DNA of 14,624 nt. It comes from an uncultured Opitutia bacterium. GTDB taxonomy: Bacteria > Verrucomicrobiota > Verrucomicrobiia > Opitutales > JABJCN01. Position 1 is the stretch's first letter; each line of letters starts with the position of its first letter. Below, in pieces: positions 1 through 7,156 of the stretch. Under the pieces are notes generated by a model. That model was not told the origin of the DNA and ran no database searches. It saw nothing but the letters and a program-made list of their open reading frames with translations. The position numbers were made by a program, and so were the translations under genes. Location: NCBI GenBank assembly GCA_913046175.1, contig CAJWSN010000014.1, forward strand, positions 1 through 14,624. The letters are read 5' to 3'.

Positions 1-768
1 GACGTTACCCTTGTGCGCACCAGCGACAACAAGCCAACCACAGGCAAGCCGCTACAGGGAATCATTAATTCCCTGGCCCGCCTTGAGTTGCTTGGCGGAG
101 GCGTCACCCGCTACGGTTGTGCCCTGTCCAGCTATCTGGATGCCCGCGATGAAAAATCCATGGACCTCCCCCAGTTCATCGCACGTGTGCGAACCGGCAA
201 CGAGGAGCAATTCCATTTCTGCGTCAATGAATCAGAAAAACAGGCCTACCTGCAGGAACTTGGCATCCTCCCCGGGGAGGAAAATGATGAGAGTACGATC
301 AATCGACAAATTGAGCAGGATGAACAGGTCATCCAGCAACGAATCACCATCCATGAAATCTACGAGGCACATGAGTTGGGCAAACTCCTCAAGAGTCTAC
401 ACAAGGATGGCATACTACCGGATCAGTTCGGCGAGGACAAGAGTCCAGTGTTCCACCTTGTTGAAAACATGGGTGAAAAAAACGAGAGCCAGACAGAGAT
501 TTACAGCGTGCTGCAACTGGTGGAGAAAATCCGCACCCTCGGCCGCAAGGGCCTGCAAATTCAACGCTACAAGGGGTTGGGTGAAATGAACCCGAAACAA
601 CTTTACGAAACCACAATGGACCCGGAAACCCGTAGCCTGCTCAAGGTCGATATCGCCGATGCCGCCCTGGCTGACGGGATTTTCAGCATGCTCATGGGAG
701 AGGATGTCCCCTCCCGAAGGGCCTTCATTGAGGATAATGCACTCAACGTTTCCTATCTCGACGTTTAG
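1..768 (+). CDS. gyrB: DNA gyrase subunit B, C-terminal part (5' end outside window)
   Basis: GyrB is the ATPase/TOPRIM subunit of gyrase, which introduces negative supercoils with GyrA in the cytoplasm. Only the last 255 residues are present; the frame is open from base 1, so the gene is cut by the window edge rather than broken. The diagnostic element is the tail motif YKGLGEMNPKQLYETTMDP at about residues 190-208 of the fragment, followed by the family's usual ending with NALNV and a final hydrophobic/Asp segment. The roughly 165 residues before that motif are not part of the minimal TOPRIM/tail fold. They look like an insert at the same place where some GyrB lineages (for example gammaproteobacteria) carry one. 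The ATPase domain and the EGDSA motif are not in the window. gyrA follows 104 bp downstream on the same strand, the usual gyrB-gyrA order. ParE is less likely because the following gene has a GyrA box. Confidence 0.95.
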   Translation, partial: DVTLVRTSDNKPTTGKPLQGIINSLARLELLGGGVTRYGCALSSYLDARDEKSMDLPQFIARVRTGNEEQFHFCVNESEKQAYLQELGILPGEENDESTINRQIEQDEQVIQQRITIHEIYEAHELGKLLKSLHKDGILPDQFGEDKSPVFHLVENMGEKNESQTEIYSVLQLVEKIRTLGRKGLQIQRYKGLGEMNPKQLYETTMDPETRSLLKVDIADAALADGIFSMLMGEDVPSRRAFIEDNALNVSYLDV

Positions 769-872
769 ACCCAAATCCGGATCCCCGATTTATAAAGTCA
801 CAACAACAATCTTTAAAAACAAATAACCAGCAAGACCGCAACGCGACCTAGCCCACACCACCGCACCATCAT
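769..872 (+). other. G-poor, A/C-rich gyrB-gyrA intergenic leader without Shine-Dalgarno
   Basis: The 104 bp between gyrB and gyrA contain no purine-rich SD sequence in front of the gyrA ATG. From about 793 onward the + strand is mainly A and C with only about eight G in some 80 bases, so the transcript should be almost unfolded. Such leaders are typical of SD-independent initiation. No convincing -35/-10 pair or terminator was seen; a TATAAA at about 793 lacks a well-placed -35 partner. Confidence 0.45.
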
Positions 873-3629
873 ATGGCTGACGAAGAAACACCTGACAATC
901 CAGAAGACGAAGAAACGCCCGAACAACCCGGGGGCACTGATGAGGACGGTGAACCCGCCGAAACACCCGCCGCAGGTGGGGATGACGGAGAACCTCCAGT
1001 CGATGATGCCCCCACAGACGGAGACGATTCCGAAGATGAGGACGGAGACGACGAAACCGCCGATATTCTTGAGCGCCTGATCCCAACCAATATCACAGAG
1101 GTGATGCAGACGGCCTACATCGACTACTCGATGTCAGTCATTATCAGTCGGGCCCTGCCTGACGCGCGCGACGGCTTCAAGCCGGTTCAACGCCGAATCC
1201 TGTATGCCATGCTGCGGGAGGGTCTACTGCACAACCGACCCTTTGACAAATGCGCCGGGGTTGTCGGGGAAGTACTCAAGAACTATCACCCGCACGGGGA
1301 TGCCTCCGTGTATGACACGCTTGTCCGACTTGCCCAACCCTGGGTCATGCGCTACCCGCTCATTGAGGGACAAGGGAATTTTGGCTCCATTGATGGAGAT
1401 CCCCCGGCCGCCTACAGGTACACGGAGTGCCGCCTTTTCTCGATCGCGGAGGAAGCCCTGCGCAACATTGACGAGAATACGGTCGACTTCGCACCCAACT
1501 ACAAGGAAAGCACCACCGAGCCCACGGTACTTCCTGCTGCCATCCCAAACCTGCTCATCAACGGGTCCACCGGGATCGCGGTTGGAATGACGACCAACAT
1601 CCCGCCACACAACCTGCGCGAGGTCATCGACGCAACCTGTGCCATTATTGAAAACCCGGATATAGCCATTGATGAAATCATGGAAGTCCTCCCCGGGCCC
1701 GACTTTCCCACCGGAGGCACCATTGCCGGGCGCTCGGAAATCGACCGATACATGAAGACCGGCCGCGGAATCGTCCGCACCCGGGGCACCTGCGAGATTG
1801 AGGAACTGCCCAACGACAAGGAGCAGATCATCATCACGGAGATTCCCTACAACGTGAACCGCGCCACTCTCGTCACCAAGATTGCGGCCCTCGTGAATGC
1901 AAAGGAACTGGAGGGCATCTCTGACCTCCGGGACGAATCGGACGAAAACACGCGTGTTGTCATCGAGTTGAAGCGAGGGGAAATCCCGAGGGTCATCATC
2001 AACCAGCTCTACAAGATGACCCAGCTTGAGAGCTCCTTTGGCGTCATTCTGCTGGCACTCGACAAACGGCGCCCGAAGCAGATGAACATCAAGGAGGTCA
2101 TCCTCTGCTATATCGAGCACCGTCGTGAAGTCGTCTACCGCCGCACGGAGTTTCAACTGCGGAAGGCCGAAGATCGCGCGCACATCCTGGAGGGCTACCT
2201 CCTGGCTCTCGACAACCTGGATGAAATTGTAAAGATCATCCGCGCCTCCCAGAACCGCGAGGATGCACGCAACCGCCTCATGGAGAAGTATCCATTCTCC
2301 GAACGACAGGCCAATGCGATCCTTGACCTTCGTCTTTACCAGTTAACCGGCCTTGAACGAGAAAAGATCGAAAAGGAATACGAGGAACTGCAGACACTCA
2401 TCACCCGCCTTCGCTCCATCATGGAGAACGAGGGTGAACTCCTTGGAGTGATCAAGGAGGAGCTTCGCGCAGTGCAGGACAAGTACGGTTTTGCCCGCCG
2501 CACCGCAATCTCCGACCAGGAAGGCCACCTGAGCATGGAAGACCTCATCCCGCGGGAGGCGTGCCTGATCACCGTAACCCACAAGGGCTTTATCAAGCGA
2601 ACCTCGCAGGACGAATTCAGCGCCCAGAAGCGTGGCGGCGTTGGAGTCAAGGGGGCCGGCCAGTACGAGGACGACTTCATAGAGCATATCTTCAGCGCCT
2701 CGACACATGACTTCATCCTCTTCTTCATGAACAATGGACGCCTCTATGTGCAGAAGGTTTACGACATCCCGGAGGGAAGCCGCATCTCCAAGGGACGTGC
2801 CATCAACAACCTGCTGGAACTGCAGAGAGGTGAGAAAATCGCAGCCATGGTCTGCATTGAGGGCTTCGAGGAGGATGATACACGCCTCGTCTTCTGCACG
2901 AGGAAAGGCATCGTCAAGAAGACATCCCTCTTTGATTACAAAAACTTCCGGCGCATGGGCACCATTGGAATTAAAATTGATGAAGATGACGAATTGCTAA
3001 CTGTCCGACGCACGAACGGCCAAAATCACCTGATTCTCATCACCCGAAATGCCCAATCAGTTCGTTTCCATGAGGATGACCTTCGGACACAGGGTCGCGC
3101 CACCCGCGGAGTCATCGGGATTCGCTTCAAGGGCAAAAAGGACGAGGTCAAGGCAATGGAAGTTGTGGACGAGGACAGCACCCTCCTGGTCGCAGGAACC
3201 AATGGACTTGGGAAACGAACCAACTTCGAGGAACACCGACTGCAAAAGCGCGGAGGGTCCGGCATCATTGCGATGAAAACCAAGAAGATTGCCGGAGCCC
3301 TTAACGTTTCAGAAGGGGACGAGATCATGATGTTCACCAAGAAAGGACAGGCGGTTCGCTCCCCGGTTCGTGACGTCCGAATCATTGGACGCACCACAAA
3401 GGGTGTCCGGCTGGTCAACCTGCGTAAAGGCGATCGACTGATCGGAATATCCAGAGTGCTTGACATCAAGGATGAAGATGAGGAGACGGAAGATCAAGAC
3501 GGTGAAACCCCAGAGCCCACGGAAGCTGACGAGCTTCAGGAGGCACCTCAGGAAAATATGGAAGAATCCGCCGAAGGGCAACCAGCCAGCGAGGAGGAAA
3601 CTGAAGAAACCGAGGACTCCGACGAGTAA
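873..3629 (+). CDS. gyrA: DNA gyrase subunit A with acidic N- and C-terminal extensions
   Basis: GyrA breaks and rejoins DNA and wraps it through its C-terminal domain. At 918 residues it is somewhat longer than E. coli GyrA (875). The conserved part starts near residue 64. The catalytic tyrosine is Tyr183 in RYTE, with Arg182 beside it. The quinolone-determining segment HPHGDASVYDT (139-149) has Ala144 at the E. coli Ser83 position and Asp148 at the Asp87 position. The breakage domain runs to about 540, with coiled-coil arms around 410-530. The beta-pinwheel follows, with a GyrA box QKRGGVG at 585-591 and a related QKRGGSG at 791-797. That box marks it as gyrase rather than topoisomerase IV. 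Residues 1-62 and about 864-918 are Asp/Glu-rich, low-complexity and probably disordered. The ATG start keeps the acidic extension in frame; no SD is present, so a later start cannot be fully excluded, but no other Met precedes the conserved domain. Probably cotranscribed with gyrB. Confidence 0.97.
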   Translation: MADEETPDNPEDEETPEQPGGTDEDGEPAETPAAGGDDGEPPVDDAPTDGDDSEDEDGDDETADILERLIPTNITEVMQTAYIDYSMSVIISRALPDARDGFKPVQRRILYAMLREGLLHNRPFDKCAGVVGEVLKNYHPHGDASVYDTLVRLAQPWVMRYPLIEGQGNFGSIDGDPPAAYRYTECRLFSIAEEALRNIDENTVDFAPNYKESTTEPTVLPAAIPNLLINGSTGIAVGMTTNIPPHNLREVIDATCAIIENPDIAIDEIMEVLPGPDFPTGGTIAGRSEIDRYMKTGRGIVRTRGTCEIEELPNDKEQIIITEIPYNVNRATLVTKIAALVNAKELEGISDLRDESDENTRVVIELKRGEIPRVIINQLYKMTQLESSFGVILLALDKRRPKQMNIKEVILCYIEHRREVVYRRTEFQLRKAEDRAHILEGYLLALDNLDEIVKIIRASQNREDARNRLMEKYPFSERQANAILDLRLYQLTGLEREKIEKEYEELQTLITRLRSIMENEGELLGVIKEELRAVQDKYGFARRTAISDQEGHLSMEDLIPREACLITVTHKGFIKRTSQDEFSAQKRGGVGVKGAGQYEDDFIEHIFSASTHDFILFFMNNGRLYVQKVYDIPEGSRISKGRAINNLLELQRGEKIAAMVCIEGFEEDDTRLVFCTRKGIVKKTSLFDYKNFRRMGTIGIKIDEDDELLTVRRTNGQNHLILITRNAQSVRFHEDDLRTQGRATRGVIGIRFKGKKDEVKAMEVVDEDSTLLVAGTNGLGKRTNFEEHRLQKRGGSGIIAMKTKKIAGALNVSEGDEIMMFTKKGQAVRSPVRDVRIIGRTTKGVRLVNLRKGDRLIGISRVLDIKDEDEETEDQDGETPEPTEADELQEAPQENMEESAEGQPASEEETEETEDSDE

Positions 3630-3660
3630 TCCCCAAGGGGGACAGTTTCTTGTGACCCAG

Positions 3661-4329
3661 TCAGAACATCTTGATCTGCTGAATACTTTGCTTTTTTCCA
3701 GGATCAGACTGGCTCTGGGCCAGAAGCCATGGGAGGGTCAGGCATTCCTCAAGCTCGGAATACTTCGAAAGGTTCAAAAGGAGAACTGCAGAGGCAATGG
3801 CATCATATAATGCCGCGTGAAACTGTCGGCGGGCGGGCGGGCAAAACCTCCCGGCAAGTTCATCGACCTGGGGCAGGAGCTCAAACTGATGAACAAGTTT
3901 CCCGAGGCCGCAACTTGAAACCGAGGGAAACAGGCTCGAATACAATTCACGGGTGTCAACCCAGGGCCCCCACTCGGCAAGCTGCTCGCCAGGACGTGAA
4001 AAGTCCGGGGCCATGCGGGGGTGTGACCATGTCTTCTTGAGCAGGTTATCCTCCACGGATGCATGGTGGGCACCAAGCGGCCCGGCCTGTCGCAGTTCGT
4101 TGAAAAAGTCCCAGTGCACACTCAATGGATCCGCATTGGCAACATCCTTGTTGGTGAGCCCATGAAGCTCCATTTCCCGACGGGGAATGGAGCCCTGCGC
4201 CCTGCAATAGGAAGTTAGTCCCGAGACAACCTCCCCTCCCTCCAGGATGGCAACGCCAAACTCTACCACACCTGTGCGTCCATTCCCTTCGAAATCGATG
4301 ATGTGGATGGGAATGTCCTTCCAATTCAC
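3661..4329 (-). CDS. DEDDh-type 3'-5' exonuclease (DnaQ/epsilon-like)
   Basis: A 222-residue protein made almost entirely of a DnaQ-like exonuclease domain. Exo I is IIDFEG (Asp12, Glu14). Exo II is AHHASVEDNLL (87-97), where the usual HNAxFD reads HHASVE, so Asn is replaced by His89 and the third acidic ligand by Glu93. Exo III is HAALYDAIASA (171-181) with His171 and Asp176, the DEDDh signature. The family removes 3' nucleotides from DNA or RNA with two metal ions. Without a polymerase domain or clamp-binding motif, its role (proofreading-like, repair or RNA turnover) cannot be told. The start is GTG at 4329: Exo I begins only 10 residues later and no ATG precedes it. No good SD is visible. 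It converges on gyrA with a 31-bp gap and diverges from the phosphatase gene across 65 bp. Confidence 0.82.
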   Translation of the reverse strand: MNWKDIPIHIIDFEGNGRTGVVEFGVAILEGGEVVSGLTSYCRAQGSIPRREMELHGLTNKDVANADPLSVHWDFFNELRQAGPLGAHHASVEDNLLKKTWSHPRMAPDFSRPGEQLAEWGPWVDTRELYSSLFPSVSSCGLGKLVHQFELLPQVDELAGRFCPPARRQFHAALYDAIASAVLLLNLSKYSELEECLTLPWLLAQSQSDPGKKQSIQQIKMF

Positions 4330-4394
4330 AGGAAAATATTTGGATGGGTGGCTTTAATTCTGGAAAAATCCTTTAGAATCGGCTAAAGGTAACA
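4330..4394. promoter_or_regulatory. Short divergent intergenic region between exonuclease and hisN-like gene
   Basis: These 65 bp separate two divergently oriented starts, so both promoters, or at least the first start of the hisN-like/parE/parC operon, should lie here or just inside the opposing gene. The stretch is AT-rich, but I cannot pick a convincing -35/-10 pair. The placement is inferred from gene orientation only. Confidence 0.35.
4385..4389 (+). promoter_or_regulatory. Ribosome binding site of the hisN-like gene
   Basis: AAAGG lies five bases before the ATG at 4395. This spacing favours the first ATG over the in-frame ATG at 4401. It is one of the few recognisable SD-like sites in the window. 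Confidence 0.5.
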
Positions 4395-5204
4395 ATGCAA
4401 ATGGAGTCCCTTGTCAATTTTCTGGACGAGTTGCTTGATGAAAGCAGGGGGATTCTTCACCCATTTTTTGTCCGGGGAGATCTGGAGGTGGAGACCAAGG
4501 AGGATGCCTCCCCGGTGACGTTGGCCGACCGGGAAACCGAACGAGTTCTGCGGGAGAAAATTCATTCCCGCTTTCCGGACCATGGAATTATCGGGGAGGA
4601 GTTTGGCAGTGAAAAGGAGGATGCCGAACACGTCTGGGTACTGGACCCAATCGACGGCACAAAATCCTTCATTTCAGGCGTACCCCTCTTTGGTACATTA
4701 ATCTGCCTGTTGCAGGATGGACAACCAATCCTGGGAGCCATTGATCAACCGATCCTTGATCAACGCATGGTGGGAGACGGCAAGGTAACAAGCCTGAATG
4801 GGCAACCAGTCAGGGTACGCGACACCAGTGACCTTTGCCAGGCAACCCTGCTGACGTCTGATCCAATGGATCCCGCGATCCATCAATCTGAAAATCAATG
4901 GGATACACTCACCCGGAAGGTTAACATCTACCGCACTTGGGGCGACTGCTACGGCTACCTCCTGCTCGCATCCGGGAAAGCCGATATCATGGTCGATCCA
5001 ATTGTCTCAAAATGGGATTTTCTGCCGGTAATTCCAATTATACAAGGAGCGGGGGGCATCATAACGGACTGGCAGGGCAAAGACCCTGTGGAGGGTAATT
5101 CCATCGTTGCCGCCACTCCCGGGCTTCATGCTCAAGCGATCCGGATTCTTAATTCGGGAAATATTACTTCAACGAATTTGCGCAACACGGTGGAATTGAG
5201 TTGA
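4395..5204 (+). CDS. hisN: Inositol-monophosphatase-family phosphatase, probably histidinol-phosphatase HisN type
   Basis: A 269-residue Mg-dependent phosphatase of the inositol monophosphatase fold, the family's normal length. Metal and catalytic motifs are complete: IIGEE (65-69, Glu68), the signature DPIDGTKSF (84-92, Asp84 and Asp87), the downstream GDCYGYLL (183-190) and KWDF (206-209, Asp208). The GTKSFI..G.PLFGTLI form and the RTWGDCYGY segment resemble the HisN histidinol-phosphate phosphatases of the histidine pathway more than SuhB/ImpA, which usually have GT.NF. The substrate is therefore inferred, not proven; inositol phosphate or another sugar phosphate remains possible. The ATG at 4395 is preceded by AAAGG. 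No other histidine genes are nearby. The stop is 34 bp before parE on the same strand, so it is probably the first gene of a hisN-parE-parC transcript. Confidence 0.78.
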   Translation: MQMESLVNFLDELLDESRGILHPFFVRGDLEVETKEDASPVTLADRETERVLREKIHSRFPDHGIIGEEFGSEKEDAEHVWVLDPIDGTKSFISGVPLFGTLICLLQDGQPILGAIDQPILDQRMVGDGKVTSLNGQPVRVRDTSDLCQATLLTSDPMDPAIHQSENQWDTLTRKVNIYRTWGDCYGYLLLASGKADIMVDPIVSKWDFLPVIPIIQGAGGIITDWQGKDPVEGNSIVAATPGLHAQAIRILNSGNITSTNLRNTVELS

Positions 5205-5238
5205 GTCCTGACGAGAATTCGTTCATATAGGCATTCCC

Positions 5239-7140
5239 ATGGAGCACAATTACACCGAGAGCAGCGTAAAGTCCCTGGACTGGAAGGAGCATATTCGCCT
5301 GCGACCGGGAATGTATATCGGGAAACTGGGGGATGGATCGTCAGAGGATGACGGCATCTATATCCTTTTCAAGGAGGTCATCGACAACTGTATCGATGAG
5401 TTCGCCATGGGGTTCGGCAAAAAGATCGACATAGAACTTGGAGACGATGGCACCATGACTGTCCGTGACTACGGTCGCGGCATCCCCTTGGGGAAACTCA
5501 TAGATTGCGCGGCCAAGATCAACACCGGAGCCAAGTATGACTCCAAGGCCTTCAAGAAATCCGTGGGGTTAAACGGTGTTGGAATCAAGGCCGTCAACGC
5601 CCTCTCCTCTGATTTCCGCATCGAAGCTTTTCGGGAAAACGAAACCCGGTCCATTGACTTCACCCGCGGTGAAATCAACCGCCAAGACAAGAAATCAAGG
5701 AAAACCGATGAAGAAAACGGCACACGGGTCACATTCATGCCTGATGGGGAATTGTTCCGAAGGTTCCGTTTCCGCAAGCGCCATCTGGAAAAAATGCTTC
5801 GCTTCTACTGCTATCTCAACCCCGGGCTCAACATCTGGTTCAACGGAGAGAGATTTTATTCAAAGAACGGGCTGAGTGACCTGCTTAATGAAGTCATAAC
5901 TGAATCCGTTCGATATCCGGTTGTCCATCTCATTGGGAAGGATATTGAGATCGCCTTCACCCACGTTGACCAGGCCGGGGAGGAGTATTATTCCTTCGTC
6001 AACGGACAGCATACCACACAAGGCGGCACCCACCAGGCCGCCTTCCGCGAGGCCTTCGCCAAGACCCTTCGTGAATTTTACAACAAGAAGCTGGAGGCTG
6101 TGGACATCCGCAACGGTATCGTCGCCGCCATCAGCCTGAAGGTTGAGGAACCTGTTTTTGAGTCGCAGACCAAGACTAAGCTTGGGTCACTTGTCATGGA
6201 ACCCGAGGGCTCCTCTGGTCGCAACTTCGTCAATGCCTTCGTCAAGCAGAAGCTCGACAATTACCTGCACAAACACCCGGAAGTGAGTGAACCTCTTCTG
6301 GAACGTATCCAGCAGGCCGAACGTGAGCGCAAGGAACTCAAGGGCATCAAGAAATTGGCCCGTGAGCGAGCCAAGAAGGCCAAGATTCACAACCGAAAAC
6401 TCCGGGACTGCAGAATCCACCTGAATTCCAAGGACGAGAAACGTTTCGAAACCACCCTTTTCATCACCGAGGGCGATTCAGCGAGCGGATCCATCACCAA
6501 GTCAAGGGATGTCGGCACTCAAGGGGTCTTCAGCCTCAAGGGCAAACCCCTGAACTGTTTTGGCCTCACCAAGAAGGTCGTCTATGAAAATGAGGAGTTC
6601 AACCTCGTCCAGCATGCACTCAATATAGAGGACGACCTGGACAATCTACGGTACAACAAGATCGTCATTGCCACGGACGCCGATGTTGACGGGATGCACA
6701 TCCGTCTGCTCCTTATCACCTTTTTTCTTCAGTTCTTCCCTGAACTGATCCGGGAAAAACATCTCTACATCCTGCAAACCCCACTTTTTCGGGTCCGAAA
6801 TAAAAAGGAAACCCGATACTGCTACAACGAGATCGAAAGACGGGAGGCCCTTGACAAGTTGGGGGCCAAGGCGGAAATCACCCGCTTCAAGGGACTTGGG
6901 GAAATCTCCCCGGATGAATTCAAATATTTTATCGGCGAGGATATCCGCCTGGACCCCGTAACTATCAAGACCAAGTCCTCCATCAAGGAAATGCTTAAGT
7001 TCTACATGGGCAAGAACACGCCTGAGCGACAGGAGTTCATAATAGAAAACCTGCGCGTGGAACAAGACATGACAGAGGAGGAACCCCAGGGCAACGTGGA
7101 GGCCATCCTCCCCGAGCCGGAGCAAAAGGCAATCGCCTGA
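5239..7140 (+). CDS. parE: Type IIA topoisomerase subunit B, ParE (topoisomerase IV, Bacteroidota-like form)
   Basis: The ATPase and TOPRIM subunit of a second type IIA topoisomerase, 633 residues. The GHKL ATPase has FKEVIDNCIDEF (44-55; Glu46 as base, Asn50 for Mg), DYGRGIP (77-83) and GLNGVGIKAVNALS (110-123). The transducer has the QTK loop (310-312). The TOPRIM domain has EGDSASGS (411-418, Glu411) and DADVDG (480-485), followed by RFKGLGEISPDE (549-560). It lacks the long insert seen in this genome's own GyrB. Wording such as ITEGDSASGSITKSRD and FGLTKKVVYENEEFN matches what I know of Bacteroidota ParE. The ATG at 5239 has only a weak AGG upstream, and it precedes the conserved LRPGMYIG by about 20 residues, as is usual. 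It is followed by parC after 16 bp, so the pair is clearly an operon. Assignment as topoisomerase IV rather than a second gyrase rests on the partner lacking a GyrA box. Confidence 0.92.
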   Translation: MEHNYTESSVKSLDWKEHIRLRPGMYIGKLGDGSSEDDGIYILFKEVIDNCIDEFAMGFGKKIDIELGDDGTMTVRDYGRGIPLGKLIDCAAKINTGAKYDSKAFKKSVGLNGVGIKAVNALSSDFRIEAFRENETRSIDFTRGEINRQDKKSRKTDEENGTRVTFMPDGELFRRFRFRKRHLEKMLRFYCYLNPGLNIWFNGERFYSKNGLSDLLNEVITESVRYPVVHLIGKDIEIAFTHVDQAGEEYYSFVNGQHTTQGGTHQAAFREAFAKTLREFYNKKLEAVDIRNGIVAAISLKVEEPVFESQTKTKLGSLVMEPEGSSGRNFVNAFVKQKLDNYLHKHPEVSEPLLERIQQAERERKELKGIKKLARERAKKAKIHNRKLRDCRIHLNSKDEKRFETTLFITEGDSASGSITKSRDVGTQGVFSLKGKPLNCFGLTKKVVYENEEFNLVQHALNIEDDLDNLRYNKIVIATDADVDGMHIRLLLITFFLQFFPELIREKHLYILQTPLFRVRNKKETRYCYNEIERREALDKLGAKAEITRFKGLGEISPDEFKYFIGEDIRLDPVTIKTKSSIKEMLKFYMGKNTPERQEFIIENLRVEQDMTEEEPQGNVEAILPEPEQKAIA

Positions 7141-7156
7141 GGCAAAATACTGAGGC

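Noticed and set aside
1224..2183. Long open frame antisense to gyrA (319 codons)
   Set aside because: It lies opposite a strongly conserved gene, has no recognisable domain or start context, and is explained by codon bias on the opposite strand.
3630..3641. CCCCAAGGGGG after the gyrA stop as a terminator
   Set aside because: The loop would be only two bases and there is no U-tract; it is too small to call.
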